From Alphaproteobacteria bacterium (GTDB lineage Bacteria > Pseudomonadota > Alphaproteobacteria > Micavibrionales > Micavibrionaceae), in NCBI GenBank assembly GCA_017999645.1, contig JAGNLJ010000003.1, forward strand, positions 124,001 through 188,000: a DNA stretch of 64,000 nucleotides, read 5' to 3'. The first letter of the stretch is position 1. Every line of letters starts with the position of its first letter. The notes under the pieces are model-generated. The model saw only the letters and a program-made list of their open reading frames with translations. It made no database searches and was not told where the DNA came from. The translations under genes were made by a program, and so were the position numbers. Positions 51,940-63,643 of this stretch are shown in pieces.

Positions 51940-54021
51940 CTAGTATGTCGACGTATGGGCGAAGAACATGAACGATGCAGCGAGTATGATGATCGCCGCT
52001 ATAATGCTTGACGTGACCGCAGCAACTTCGCGCCCCGCCGATTTGCCGAAATTCGCGGCATCCGCCAGCCGCGTTTCAAGCTCCACATATTCTTTCTGCA
52101 ATCCGTTATATTCACGCATCGCTTCCTTGAAACCGCCAAGATCGCGCGCCATCAATTCCGCGTTATTGAGAATGCCAGCCATCTTCGCCAGGTCGCCTTC
52201 GGCGGCGTAACGCGCCACGCTTTTCTGCAGCTTTTCCCGCACGTCACGGTCATGATAGCGTTCGCAGATCACGTCGATCGTCTCCATGAACGCGCTGGCA
52301 AGGCCGGGAAGCATCGGCATCGAGGAACGCTCTTGAATTGTCGCCAGACACTTCAGATTGCCTAGAATTTTTTTGTAATCCTCCCACGAAGCCAGATCGA
52401 AAAGATAGGTATCGATAACTTTTGAATCTTTTACCGATAAAAACGCGGCGCAGTGGCGATCGAGAAAATTGATCGGAGCTTTGCCTTTTTTGCACAAATC
52501 TTCGAAGGCGAGCACCATATCTTCCGGCGTAAGCACATGATAATCGTTAAATTTATCGCTCAGGCAATGCGCCTCCGGGCACAGCAAATACACGCAGCGC
52601 TCAATGCCGTAACCAATCTTCCCATGGCGGATGAAATTGCGGCAGCTATCGAAACGCGAAATCAGATTGCCGACATCGATATGCTGGTTTTCCTGCACCG
52701 TGATCCAGTTAAAAGCGATATTCTGCGCGAAGAGATCGACGAAAGGCTGAATCTCGTGTCTCAATACCATGGCTTCGGCCATCGCCTTGCCGACGCCGTC
52801 GCCCGTCATGCGTAAACCACGGAACCGCAAAGGAGCCTTGGTATCCAGTGCAATCGAAAGATTGGCCACCAGCCTGTCTTCATAACCCGGTCCGGTTCCT
52901 TTTTCGCGCGTTGTCTTGATGGCGTTTTCGACCCGCTCGAGCGCAACGTCGTCTTCAACCGAACGGATCAGCCATTGATTTAAATCATCGCTCTCAACAA
53001 GCCGCACGGCATCGCCGGGATTTGAATCCAGACTCATAGCCAGCAGCGAGCTTAGGAAATATTTCTCGCCCGAGAAAAGCACCGGCCTCGGCGCTTTCTT
53101 TTCCTTGATCGATTGCTTCGGCGAAAGACGCCGTCCATCCAGCCACACCATCACCTCTTCCAGCGTCCAGCGTTGGGTCGGGTCGTCGTGCAAAACGCCG
53201 CGCAACAATTCAAGGATCGAACCCTTGAAGCGTTCCTTGCCGGTGATCGCGGCGTAAGAACCCAGCTCGATTTTCGCACGGACGATCTCGTCATCCGTCA
53301 TTCCCTCCAGCGGGTCGTTCGAGCGCATCAACACCGCGAGGGAAACCCCGAACGCATATAAATCATCTGTCAGCGTCGCCTCGCCGCGAGCAATCGGCGC
53401 CACCATGCCGCGCTCGATGGTTTGGTAAAGTACCGGCTGGTTATAGGAAGACGGCAACGCCAGGCAATCGCCAAGCACGATTTTTTCGGGCTTAGATGCA
53501 GGTCCCGTATAGAACATATTGCTCGGTCGGATAGCGCCGTGCGCGAAGTCGCGGTTCCTGAAATCAACCAGTGCGCCGATCATCGGCTTCACGACGATGT
53601 TCATTACATCATCCTGCCGCCAGTCGAGCGCGTAATCGGTTTCTTTCATCAGCCGCTTCCCGAGAACGTCCTTGTAAATAATGACGAACCGTTCCTGCCC
53701 TGCGGGCGACCAGAAAATTTTCCCCATCGCCACCAGCGGCACAAGAAACGGGTTGAGCAATCCGGCATAATTCGTCGCCGAGCGCGTGCGCGGCACAAGG
53801 TGACGCTCACAGACCAGCGCGAAATAATTCACCTTGTCACGGCTGATGGCGCGGTACGCCTTCACATCGCCTGAATCATATTCCGGCATGCGCGTATCGG
53901 GGAAAATCTCGACATTGTGATCGAACTTGATCGAAGCCGCGCGCCCGGCGCTTTTCTTGGCGTCGGCCTGTGCGGGGACGGTTTCCCCCTGGGCTTGCTC
54001 CGGTTTGACTTCTTCCGTCAT
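51940..54021 (-). CDS. Tail-anchored protein kinase-like (probable pseudokinase)
   Basis: 693 residues. Residues about 50-300 follow a Ser/Thr kinase fold: HGAIRPSN (161-168) stands where HRDxKPxN is expected, so the catalytic Asp is replaced by Ala and Lys by Arg; LGDC (183-186) stands for DFG and keeps the Asp; DDLYAFGV and DPTQRWT match subdomains IX and XI. There is no Gly-rich loop and no clear VAIK lysine. A roughly 330-residue helical region follows, and a single C-terminal membrane helix (SSIIAAIIILAASFMFFA) anchors it. No signal peptide. Probably a scaffold rather than an active kinase, which is inference. Confidence 0.78.
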   Translation of the reverse strand: MTEEVKPEQAQGETVPAQADAKKSAGRAASIKFDHNVEIFPDTRMPEYDSGDVKAYRAISRDKVNYFALVCERHLVPRTRSATNYAGLLNPFLVPLVAMGKIFWSPAGQERFVIIYKDVLGKRLMKETDYALDWRQDDVMNIVVKPMIGALVDFRNRDFAHGAIRPSNMFYTGPASKPEKIVLGDCLALPSSYNQPVLYQTIERGMVAPIARGEATLTDDLYAFGVSLAVLMRSNDPLEGMTDDEIVRAKIELGSYAAITGKERFKGSILELLRGVLHDDPTQRWTLEEVMVWLDGRRLSPKQSIKEKKAPRPVLFSGEKYFLSSLLAMSLDSNPGDAVRLVESDDLNQWLIRSVEDDVALERVENAIKTTREKGTGPGYEDRLVANLSIALDTKAPLRFRGLRMTGDGVGKAMAEAMVLRHEIQPFVDLFAQNIAFNWITVQENQHIDVGNLISRFDSCRNFIRHGKIGYGIERCVYLLCPEAHCLSDKFNDYHVLTPEDMVLAFEDLCKKGKAPINFLDRHCAAFLSVKDSKVIDTYLFDLASWEDYKKILGNLKCLATIQERSSMPMLPGLASAFMETIDVICERYHDRDVREKLQKSVARYAAEGDLAKMAGILNNAELMARDLGGFKEAMREYNGLQKEYVELETRLADAANFGKSAGREVAAVTSSIIAAIIILAASFMFFAHTSTY

Positions 54022-54068
54022 CGAGAAGAAATTCCTATGATATCAGAAGGATAAAAGGCGGGCGTCAT

Positions 54069-54093
54069 GGCAGGACCACTCCTTGGTCTTGCC
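54069..54093. other. Hairpin in the pseudokinase leader
   Basis: GGCAGGACCA (54069-54078) and TGGTCTTGCC (54084-54093) form a ten-base stem with one mismatch and a five-base loop. There is no T tract on either strand, so it is not a typical terminator. It lies about 48 bases upstream of the pseudokinase ATG. Confidence 0.5.
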
Positions 54094-54140
54094 TTATGAT
54101 AATGCTGAATAGGGCAAAAGTAAATGAAACCGCCCGAAAT

Positions 54141-54166
54141 CGCAGTTAGCCGTCGCAGTTAGCCGA
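54141..54166. repeat. 13-base tandem duplication at the purA stop
   Basis: CGCAGTTAGCCG plus one base occurs twice in a row (54141-54153 and 54154-54166). The purA TAA (54159-54161, complement) lies in the second copy. Probably a recent slippage duplication with no effect on the protein. Confidence 0.75.
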
Positions 54167-55451
54167 GGAACGGGTCACGCACCATGATTGTATCGTCGCG
54201 CTCGGGACTCGTAGATAGCAACGCCACTGGCGTTCCGATCAATTCCTCGATACGGCGCACATATTTAATGGCGGCAGCAGGCAACTGAGCCCATGTCCGG
54301 GCACCCTGCGTGCTGTCCTTCCAGCCCTCTAACGTCTCGTAAACCGCCTTCAATTCCTGCTGGGCGGCCTGCGAGGCGGGGAAATGGTCGATCTTTTTGC
54401 CTTTATATTCATAGCCGACGCAGATTTTGAGCTCGTCCAGCCCGTCGAGAACATCCAGCTTCGTCAGCGCAATACCGTGAATACCGGACAACTTCACCGC
54501 CTGGCGCACGAGAACGGCATCGAACCAGCCGCATCTGCGCTTGCGGCCCGTGACCGTTCCGAACTCATGACCACGCTGACCAAGATATTCGCCGGTATCG
54601 TTTTTTTGTTCAGTCGGGAACGGACCTTCACCGACGCGCGTCGTGTACGCCTTGGTGATGCCGAGAACATAATTCACCGCGTCCGGACCCATGCCCGATC
54701 CGCTCGCAGCCTGACCTGCAACAATGTTGGACGACGTGACATACGGATATGTGCCATGATCAACATCCAGCATCGTGCCCTGCGCGCCTTCGAATAAAAT
54801 CTTTTTGCCACTGCGCCGCGCTTCGTCGAGAACTTTCCAAGTCACGCCGGAGTAGGATAAAACCTCCGTGCTGATTTCGCTGAGGCTCTTGTAAATCTCG
54901 TCCGCGCTAATCAACGGCATGTCGATACCTTTGAAAAACACGTTATGGCGCGCGATCATGCGCTCCAGTTTTTCTTTCAGCAATTCCGGGTCAGCAAGAT
55001 CGCACACACGAACCGCACGGCGCGCAACCTTGTCCTCATAAGCCGGGCCGATGCCGCGTTTGGTGGTGCCAAGCGCCTTGTTGCCGAGCGCTTTTTCCAT
55101 CGCAGCATCGAGCGCCTGGTGCACGGGCAAAATCAGCGTGGCATTTTCCGCCAACATCAAATTCTTCGGCGAAATATCAACGCCCTTTTCGCGCAGGCCT
55201 GCAATTTCCTTGATAAGATGCCACGGATCGACGACAACGCCATTGCCGATCACTGAAAGCTTGCCCTCGCGGACGATACCGGATGGCAGCAGGCTTAATT
55301 TATAGGTGACACCATCGATAACCAGCGTGTGACCCGCATTGTGGCCACCCTGGAAACGCACAACAACATCGGCGCGGCTCGACAACCAGTCGACAATCTT
55401 GCCTTTGCCTTCATCGCCCCACTGCGAACCTATAACCGCAACATTGCCCAT
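54159..55451 (-). CDS. purA: Adenylosuccinate synthetase
   Basis: 430 residues; converts IMP, aspartate and GTP to adenylosuccinate. [16 protein letters not shown] at the N-terminus (GTP loop), [44 protein letters not shown], and [12 protein letters not shown]. The ATG overlaps the hisZ stop as TAATG. Ends at a short tandem duplication. Confidence 0.97.
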   Translation of the reverse strand: MGNVAVIGSQWGDEGKGKIVDWLSSRADVVVRFQGGHNAGHTLVIDGVTYKLSLLPSGIVREGKLSVIGNGVVVDPWHLIKEIAGLREKGVDISPKNLMLAENATLILPVHQALDAAMEKALGNKALGTTKRGIGPAYEDKVARRAVRVCDLADPELLKEKLERMIARHNVFFKGIDMPLISADEIYKSLSEISTEVLSYSGVTWKVLDEARRSGKKILFEGAQGTMLDVDHGTYPYVTSSNIVAGQAASGSGMGPDAVNYVLGITKAYTTRVGEGPFPTEQKNDTGEYLGQRGHEFGTVTGRKRRCGWFDAVLVRQAVKLSGIHGIALTKLDVLDGLDELKICVGYEYKGKKIDHFPASQAAQQELKAVYETLEGWKDSTQGARTWAQLPAAAIKYVRRIEELIGTPVALLSTSPERDDTIMVRDPFLG

Positions 55452-56551
55452 TATTTTTTCTTCCTTTTCGATTTACCGCGTACAACCACGACGCCGTTTT
55501 TTTGTTCGCCCCGTATTTTCGCCCAGCTTTCACCAGCGCTCACATTAACAATCTTCTTTTCACGCGCAGGCGGCATCGCCTTGCGCACCGTGTCCATATA
55601 AAGGGTAAAACCGCACGCGCTCTCGACCGGCTTTTGCTCGCCGAAATGAATGTTGTAACGCCCGCCGCGGCCCAGCTCGCCCGAAACGCCTGCTGCAAAA
55701 ATCGTGAAGCCCATGCCTGAGTGATATTTAAATCCGCGCATTTCCGCCGCATCGATCGTGATTTTAACATCGCCAAACCCGAGCTCTTTCACCGCGCGCG
55801 CAATGCCCGCATGAATGGTTTTCAGCTTCTGCACATCTGCTTTGAAATCACCGAGCGCCGCCAGCGCCTTCAGCGCTTTTTCTCCCGGCCCGGCTGCCTT
55901 CATCAACTGAGAAAGAACATCCGACAATTTCTTACCGTAATTTTTTAAACCGTCAGCGCTGCGGCGGTCCAGCGCCGCTTTGATTTTTTCGCGGTCATCT
56001 TCAGCGATTTTATGCTTGTCGAGAATTTGCGCGACAATGCGCGGGAACGACAAATCAATCGTGATATCCGCCACGCCGATTTCCTTGAGGGCAATCAACG
56101 CCACCACGCATGATTCAATATCCGTTTCGATATCGTCCTCACCGACGATCTCGCAGCCAACCTGGCAGAACTGGCGCTCGGTGCGCTGCTGCCCCGCTTT
56201 GGTGCGCAGAACATCGTTTGCGTAGCACAGGCGCAACGGGCGCGGCTCATTGCCGAGGCGCGAGCACGCAATCCGCGCAATCTGCGGTGTGATATCGGAG
56301 CGCACACCCATCATCCGGCGCGACACCGGGTCCATTACGCGGAACGTATCGTCAATCATGGATTCGCCGGGCCCCGGCGCGAACAGGCTTTCCTCGAATT
56401 CCAGCATCGGCGGCTTGACGCGCTGATAAGCGAAAGACGCGAATGTCATCATCATTTTTCCGGCGGCAGCGTATTCGCGCTCGGCGACGGGTGGCAAAAG
56501 ATCGACAAACCCGTTCGGAAGCAGCGCCAGATTTTTCTTGCCCGTAGCCAT
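55451..56551 (-). CDS. hisZ: ATP phosphoribosyltransferase regulatory subunit
   Basis: 366 residues, HisRS-like fold without anticodon-binding function. It activates a short-form HisG in histidine synthesis. [21 protein letters not shown] and ARIACSRL form the conserved HisZ core; the C-terminus has [13 protein letters not shown]. hisG is not adjacent here. Coupled to purA through TAATG, a pairing common in alphaproteobacteria. Confidence 0.92.
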   Translation of the reverse strand: MATGKKNLALLPNGFVDLLPPVAEREYAAAGKMMMTFASFAYQRVKPPMLEFEESLFAPGPGESMIDDTFRVMDPVSRRMMGVRSDITPQIARIACSRLGNEPRPLRLCYANDVLRTKAGQQRTERQFCQVGCEIVGEDDIETDIESCVVALIALKEIGVADITIDLSFPRIVAQILDKHKIAEDDREKIKAALDRRSADGLKNYGKKLSDVLSQLMKAAGPGEKALKALAALGDFKADVQKLKTIHAGIARAVKELGFGDVKITIDAAEMRGFKYHSGMGFTIFAAGVSGELGRGGRYNIHFGEQKPVESACGFTLYMDTVRKAMPPAREKKIVNVSAGESWAKIRGEQKNGVVVVRGKSKRKKK

Positions 56552-56560
56552 GATCGATCC

Positions 56561-57928
56561 TTACCGCGCAGCCTGTTCGATGACGGCGCATAAATCGCCG
56601 ACCACATTTTCAACCAGCGCCGGGTCCTGCCCTTCCGCCATCACGCGGATCAACGGCTCCGTCCCCGACGCGCGCACCAGCAAACGCCCGTCATTCAGAA
56701 GTTTTTTTTCAGCCGATTTAATCGCATCCTGAACCTTTGAATTATCGAGTGGTTTCACGCCGCTGCCGAATTTTACGTTGCGCAGGATCTGCGGCAGCGG
56801 ATTGAAAACGCGCAGCGCTTCGCTCGCCTTTTTATTCTGCTGTTTGAGAACCGCGAGCACCTGCAGCGCCGCCACCAGCCCGTCGCCCGTCGAATTATGA
56901 TTGGAAAGAATGATATGGCCCGATTGCTCACCGCCCAGCGTCGCGCCCTTTTCGCGCATCGTCTCAACCACATAACGGTCACCAACCTGCGAGCGCAGCA
57001 TCTTGATTTTTTTCGACTCCAGGAATTTCTCAAGACCCAGATTAGACATCACCGTCGCGACAATCATATCCTGCGCCAGCGTGCCCGCTTTCTGCATGCT
57101 GAGCGCCAGCGCCGCCATCAATTGATCACCGTCGATCTTGTGGCCTTTTTCATCGACCATAATTACGCGGTCGGCATCACCATCCAGCGCAATCCCAATA
57201 TCCGCCTTATGCTCGACAACGGACCTTTGCAGATCATCCGTCGCCGTCGCGCCGCACCCGTCATTGATATTCCGCCCGTTCGGCGTAACACCAATCGAAA
57301 CCACCTCGGCCTCTAACTCCCACAGCACTTGCGGCGCAACCTTGTATGCCGCGCCATGTGCGCAATCGACAACGACTTTCATACCTTCAAGATTGAGCCC
57401 CTTCGGGAAACTGCCCTTTACATGCTCGACATAACGGCCCAGCGCATCATCCAGACGCGTCGCCTTACCGAGATCGGCAGGCAGCGCAAGCTCCTTCGAC
57501 AGATCGCCTTCGATTTTCACTTCAATCGCGCGCTCGACATCGTCAGGCAATTTATATCCATCCGGCCCGAATAATTTTATGCCGTTATCTTCAAACATAT
57601 TATGCGAAGCCGAAATCATCACACCGACATCGGTGCGCAATGAACGCGTCAGCATCGCGATGCCGGGCGTCGGAATCGGCCCCACCAGAATGACATCCAT
57701 GCCCATCGAGACAAAACCGGCGCACATCGCTTCTTCGAACATGTAACCCGAAAGCCGCGTGTCCTTGCCGATGATTGCGCGGTTGGTGCGCTCGCGCCCC
57801 GCTTTTTTGTTCATCTCACGCAGCGCAGAAGCCGTCGCCATGGCGATTTTGAGCGCCATGTCAGCCGTCATTGGGGCCGTGTTGGCCCGTCCCCGAATTC
57901 CATCAGTGCCGAAATATTTCCGTGTCAT
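56561..57928 (-). CDS. glmM: Phosphoglucosamine mutase
   Basis: 455 residues; interconverts glucosamine 6- and 1-phosphate for peptidoglycan and [22 protein letters not shown], the active-site serine in [15 protein letters not shown], metal site [14 protein letters not shown], and the C-terminal phosphate-binding [14 protein letters not shown]. Downstream of ftsH with 157 bases between, as in many alphaproteobacteria. The gap shows no clear terminator. Confidence 0.96.
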   Translation of the reverse strand: MTRKYFGTDGIRGRANTAPMTADMALKIAMATASALREMNKKAGRERTNRAIIGKDTRLSGYMFEEAMCAGFVSMGMDVILVGPIPTPGIAMLTRSLRTDVGVMISASHNMFEDNGIKLFGPDGYKLPDDVERAIEVKIEGDLSKELALPADLGKATRLDDALGRYVEHVKGSFPKGLNLEGMKVVVDCAHGAAYKVAPQVLWELEAEVVSIGVTPNGRNINDGCGATATDDLQRSVVEHKADIGIALDGDADRVIMVDEKGHKIDGDQLMAALALSMQKAGTLAQDMIVATVMSNLGLEKFLESKKIKMLRSQVGDRYVVETMREKGATLGGEQSGHIILSNHNSTGDGLVAALQVLAVLKQQNKKASEALRVFNPLPQILRNVKFGSGVKPLDNSKVQDAIKSAEKKLLNDGRLLVRASGTEPLIRVMAEGQDPALVENVVGDLCAVIEQAAR

Positions 57929-58085
57929 GCCCTTGGTTTTTAAACTTTATTGGCCCCGGGGGCAAACACAGTTTCCATGCCGCCCGGTCACAATAGGTAA
58001 CAGCATGTGACAATCGGTAAAGCTGCTATGATTTTACGTTATGTAAAATAAAAAGGAGGATCATAAATTTAGATTAAGACAGGAA

Positions 58086-59999
<1,914 letters not shown>

Positions 60000-60080
60000 A
60001 AAAGCCTCTTCTTTCTTATTTTAACCCTCTTGGGAGCAATATCCTAAAGAAACCTAGTCGCTTTGTCCAAAGCGGCAAGA

Positions 60081-61124
60081 TCAGGCGATTTTTTCAGCGG
60101 CCTTATCCATATTCTCGACGCTGACGATCAAAAGCCCGTCCTTGTCGTCGCGCTCAAAAATCAGTCCGCCCAGAGTGCGTTTCGTAAAGGGCGCCGGGCT
60201 CAGAAAATCCCGGAACAGGGATTCGATCTTTTCCATCCGTGGCAGGTGATCACCCCCTGGACGGAGACTTTTTAGCGAGTAAATCAGAACCCGGAAAACG
60301 ATCTCATCCGGCCAGGGCTTCAGGCTCTCGATCCTGTAAACGATACGCCCTGTATCAGCTGAAATAACCGCGGAAATCTGCGCTTTTTCAGCGATTTTGT
60401 CAAGCGCGTCGCGGGCCCGGTCGAGGCGCTCTGCCGTCACGGCGAGGCGTTTCGAAGACAACCCTTCCGCCTCCAGCGCGGTGAGTGATTTCCGGAGCCG
60501 CACCCGCGCAAAATTATCTGACCCGTTGCTCGGGTCGTTCACGAACGGAATACCCATCGCCGCGCAGGTCGCCAATAATCTCTCCTTCGGTAACGTCAGG
60601 AATGGTCGCAGCAGAATCAGCCCCGCCCCCGTCTTATGCACCGCGCGCATAGCCGCCAACCCGTCCAGCCCGCTGCCCATCGCAAGCCGTAGCAGGAATG
60701 TCTCCGCCTGGTCGTCTTGGTGATGCGCGAGAAACAGGCTGCTGATCCCCTGGCCCGCGCAATAGTCGGTCATCAAACGGTAACGGGCGTTGCGCGCCTC
60801 TTCCTGGATGCGGTTCTGAGGTTTATCGCCCTCCCATTTCAAAACGGTGTGGCGCGTATTGGGCCAACCTTTTAACCACGTCGCAACTTGTGCGGCCTCG
60901 TCCGCAGATTCCGCGCGCAAGCCATGATCGACCGTAAGCGCATGGATGGTTTTATTGTTTTGCGCAGCCCAGTTGGAGAGTAACTTCGCCAGCGTCATAC
61001 TGTCCGGCCCGCCGGAAACCGCGACAGCGAAAACAGAATCTTTCAGTGCGGATGGAAAACGCTCGGCAAGCAGCGCGGAAAATTCATCGGGAATCAGCTC
61101 GGCCTTGAGGGGCTCAGCAGCCAA
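60081..61124 (-). CDS. tilS: tRNA(Ile)-lysidine synthetase
   Basis: 347 residues. The PP-loop AVSGGPDSMTL binds ATP; the enzyme lysidinylates C34 of tRNA-Ile(CAU). Ends shorter than E. coli TilS, so the C-terminal domain is reduced, as in many alphaproteobacteria. The start is a TTG at 61122-61124 overlapping the cpoB stop by 11 bases; no ATG precedes the PP-loop, so a TTG or a downstream alternative is required. Downstream of cpoB in the usual tol-pal order. Confidence 0.9.
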   Translation of the reverse strand: MAAEPLKAELIPDEFSALLAERFPSALKDSVFAVAVSGGPDSMTLAKLLSNWAAQNNKTIHALTVDHGLRAESADEAAQVATWLKGWPNTRHTVLKWEGDKPQNRIQEEARNARYRLMTDYCAGQGISSLFLAHHQDDQAETFLLRLAMGSGLDGLAAMRAVHKTGAGLILLRPFLTLPKERLLATCAAMGIPFVNDPSNGSDNFARVRLRKSLTALEAEGLSSKRLAVTAERLDRARDALDKIAEKAQISAVISADTGRIVYRIESLKPWPDEIVFRVLIYSLKSLRPGGDHLPRMEKIESLFRDFLSPAPFTKRTLGGLIFERDDKDGLLIVSVENMDKAAEKIA

Positions 61125-62091
61125 GGCGGGTCATTTCCTGCTGGGCGCGGCGCATCACGGGGCCGCTGCTGGCGAATTGCTTTTCGACCTGGCCGAGCGC
61201 GACACAGGCGTCGTTCTTCTTGTTCATACCGGACAGCGACATGCCCATTTTCAGCAGGTTATCGGCGGCTTTCGCGCCTTTCGGATCTGCCTGGTACCCT
61301 TCGGCAAAAGTCTTGGCTGCTTTTTCAAACTGGCCACGCACGTAATATGTTTCGCCGAGCCAGTATGTCGCGTTGCCGGTCAAAGGGTGGCCGGGATACT
61401 GGCTGAGGAATGAGCGGAATTCTTTTTCAGCTTCGTTATATTGCGCGCCCTTCAAAAGCGAAAATGCGTTCTCGTAGAGGCTCGCCGCGCTGTCAGCACC
61501 CGCTGCAGCGCCCGCACCGCTATCTGTCAGCGTGCCGAGCTGGCCGTCCGTCATCGACGAAGAGCCGGAATTCCACTGGTAACCATTGCCGGATTCATCA
61601 CCCGGTGGCGGCGTGATGCCACGTTCCGTGCCACCGCCCGTATTCGTGCTGCGGATCGGGTTGTTGGTGAAACTGCCGCCCGTCGAGTCATTGCTGAAAC
61701 TGCCGCCGCTTCCGCCATCCTGCGTACCGCTGAGACGAATATCCAGATCGGCGGATAGTTTCTCAAGCTGCTCGCGAAGCTGCCGGATCTGGTTGTCCTG
61801 CTCCTCGAGCCTGCCTGTCATCTCGCGGATCTGCGATTCAAATTGCTGGATGCGCACCTCTGCGTCTGCCGCGCTCGTGCCACCACTATAGGCACCGACT
61901 GGCGGCTGCTCGCCCTTGTAAACCGCCCGGCCCAGCGTCTCAAGCTCGTTCTCGATACGGTTCAGGCGGTTCGACATATCGCGGTTCGACTGCGCGAATG
62001 ACGGCGTGGACGCTAAAATCACGCCAGATGCCAGAAGGCCCAGAAAAATCTGGGCCTTCATGGAATTTTTGAATTTGCCGGAAACGGCCAT
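61114..62091 (-). CDS. cpoB: Cell division coordinator CpoB (YbgF)
   Basis: 325 residues from the ATG at 62091, just after the pal stop; the longer frame overlaps pal. Signal peptide then a coiled-coil region (about 35-125, for example ESQIREMTGRLEEQDNQIRQ), a Ser/Gly/Asn-rich linker (about 130-205), and C-terminal TPRs (LLKGAQYNEAEKEFRSFLSQ, ATYWLGETYYVRGQFEKAAK). Periplasmic partner of Pal and TolA, coordinating outer-membrane constriction with peptidoglycan synthesis. Confidence 0.92.
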   Translation of the reverse strand: MAVSGKFKNSMKAQIFLGLLASGVILASTPSFAQSNRDMSNRLNRIENELETLGRAVYKGEQPPVGAYSGGTSAADAEVRIQQFESQIREMTGRLEEQDNQIRQLREQLEKLSADLDIRLSGTQDGGSGGSFSNDSTGGSFTNNPIRSTNTGGGTERGITPPPGDESGNGYQWNSGSSSMTDGQLGTLTDSGAGAAAGADSAASLYENAFSLLKGAQYNEAEKEFRSFLSQYPGHPLTGNATYWLGETYYVRGQFEKAAKTFAEGYQADPKGAKAADNLLKMGMSLSGMNKKNDACVALGQVEKQFASSGPVMRRAQQEMTRLGC

Positions 62092-62095
62092 TGTC

Positions 62096-62617
62096 TTATT
62101 CAACAACCGTTACGCCGCGGCGGTTCTGGGACCATGCGGTGTCGTTCGAGCCTGGAACGGCCGGACGCTCTTTGCCGTAAGAAACCGTCGTCACGCGACC
62201 GGCATCAACGCCAAGCGCGATCAGGTAGTTCTTCACAGCGTTCGCGCGGCGCTCGCCGAGAGCGAGGTTGTATTCACGTGTGCCGCGCTCGTCGGCGTGG
62301 CCTTCAACCGTGATGCGGAGGTTTGCGTATTGTGCGAGCCAGTTCGCCTGGCGGCCCAGCGTATCTCTAGCTTCCTGGCTGAGGTCATACTGGTCGTAAC
62401 CGAAGAAAACGCGGTCGCCGACATTAACGACGAAATCGGCTTGCGTGCCGGGCGCTGCGCCCTGGTCCTGACCGCCGTCGCCGTAAATATCATTAGCCGT
62501 GCCGGTTGTGCTTTCGGCACCCAGCGTCGCCTGCTCTTCCATAGCGGCGTCGTCATCAGACGAACAGGCGCTAACCGTGAACATAACGGCAAAAATCATC
62601 AAATAACGAGCGAGCAT
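62096..62617 (-). CDS. pal: Peptidoglycan-associated lipoprotein
   Basis: 173 residues from the ATG at 62617, which has an AAGGAGA ribosome site; the longer frame adds no signal. Lipobox FTVSAC then SSDDD, and an OmpA-like C-terminal domain with GYDQYDLSQEARDTLG, ITVEGHADERGTREYNLALG and RANAVKNYLI. Anchors the outer membrane to peptidoglycan. Upstream tolB must lie beyond the right edge or elsewhere; a SirB1 gene is the next on this strand. Confidence 0.95.
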   Translation of the reverse strand: MLARYLMIFAVMFTVSACSSDDDAAMEEQATLGAESTTGTANDIYGDGGQDQGAAPGTQADFVVNVGDRVFFGYDQYDLSQEARDTLGRQANWLAQYANLRITVEGHADERGTREYNLALGERRANAVKNYLIALGVDAGRVTTVSYGKERPAVPGSNDTAWSQNRRGVTVVE

Positions 62618-62803
62618 AGTTTTCTCCTTGAAATAGAAATCATAAAAACAACAAAAATCTGGCCGATTCGCCACCGGCAGGCAGACAATTAATATTCCCT
62701 TCCACCGGTGGATGCAAGGGCGTACCTGCCCTTATAAACGAATATTTTACGGGAAAGTTCATTTTTCCCTTCGCTTTTATCTTCCACGTTATGCCAAGAA
62801 TAT

Positions 62804-63643
62804 TCAGAGGGAGTTTTTAAGCTCCTGAAGCAGCATGGCGGCCTCGTGCCGGTCGCGGTCCTTGGGCGCTTTCTTGATATATTCCTCCAGCGCATCGATA
62901 GCCGATTTCGGCTGCCCCGTGCGCGCATATAAAACCCCCGCATCCAGCAGCAACCTGTACTCTCCCGCATCGATCATGCGCATCCCCTCGACGGTTTTCA
63001 GCGCACCCGCATAATCCTCGACCTCGATCTGGCGGTATTTAATGTTGTTCTGCAACCGCATCAGGATGTCGCGTTTTCCGGCGGGCTCGAAATAACTCGC
63101 CGACAATTCGGCATTCTCTCCGCGCACCTGTTTCACGAAGCTGCGAAGATCCGGCGCTTCCAGAACTTTGCATTCGTAAAACGGATCGAAAATCAGGCGC
63201 TTTCCATCCTTGTCGATGCGGCAGAGAAAATGCCCCGGAAAATCCAGTCCGTAAATTTCCCACCCTTGCGCGCCCGCAACGGCGAGATAAATAACCGACA
63301 GCGTCACCGACATGCCCTTGCGGCGATCAATCACGCGCAGCAAATTCGCGTTCTGCATATCCTCATGCGTTTCGATGTCGCCCGTATAATTATTTATCGT
63401 CACGATGACATGCTTTAACGCCGCAAGCTGCGTCGCCGCGTCGTCCAGCGCACCCGCAGCAATCAGTTCCTTGTGATATTTCCCGACATCTTCGCCGAGC
63501 TTATGAAGGTGATGCACGTAACGCTCCAGCACCACGCCCGGCTGGTCGCGCGCAGCCAGCGCCAGCGCGGCTTTGCCGATATCGATCTCGGCGTCGGCGG
63601 CTTTTGTAAGCGCGCCGAGATAATCATCTGGATTAAAAGACAT
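62804..63643 (-). CDS. SirB1-family transglutaminase-like protein with TPR
   Basis: 279 residues. Residues about 90-180 are transglutaminase-like: NLLRVIDRRKGMSVTLSVIY, then GLDFPGHFLCRID, and FDPFYECKVL. The nucleophile Cys expected in papain-like folds is not at the usual place (SVIYLA). C-terminal TPRs (KTVEGMRMIDAGEYRLLLD, DALEEYIKKAPKDRDR). Cytosolic; biochemical role unclear. The ATG directly follows the BON-gene stop. Confidence 0.82.
   Translation of the reverse strand: MSFNPDDYLGALTKAADAEIDIGKAALALAARDQPGVVLERYVHHLHKLGEDVGKYHKELIAAGALDDAATQLAALKHVIVTINNYTGDIETHEDMQNANLLRVIDRRKGMSVTLSVIYLAVAGAQGWEIYGLDFPGHFLCRIDKDGKRLIFDPFYECKVLEAPDLRSFVKQVRGENAELSASYFEPAGKRDILMRLQNNIKYRQIEVEDYAGALKTVEGMRMIDAGEYRLLLDAGVLYARTGQPKSAIDALEEYIKKAPKDRDRHEAAMLLQELKNSL

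Noticed and set aside
58031..58049. Hairpin TTTTAC/GTAAAA downstream of ftsH as a terminator
   Set aside because: AT-only six-base stem without a T tract in the direction of ftsH transcription.
62702..62733. Palindrome CCACCGGTGG and the AAGGGC/GCCCTT hairpin upstream of pal as terminators
   Set aside because: Neither is followed by a T tract on the minus strand; they may be leader structure but nothing more can be said.
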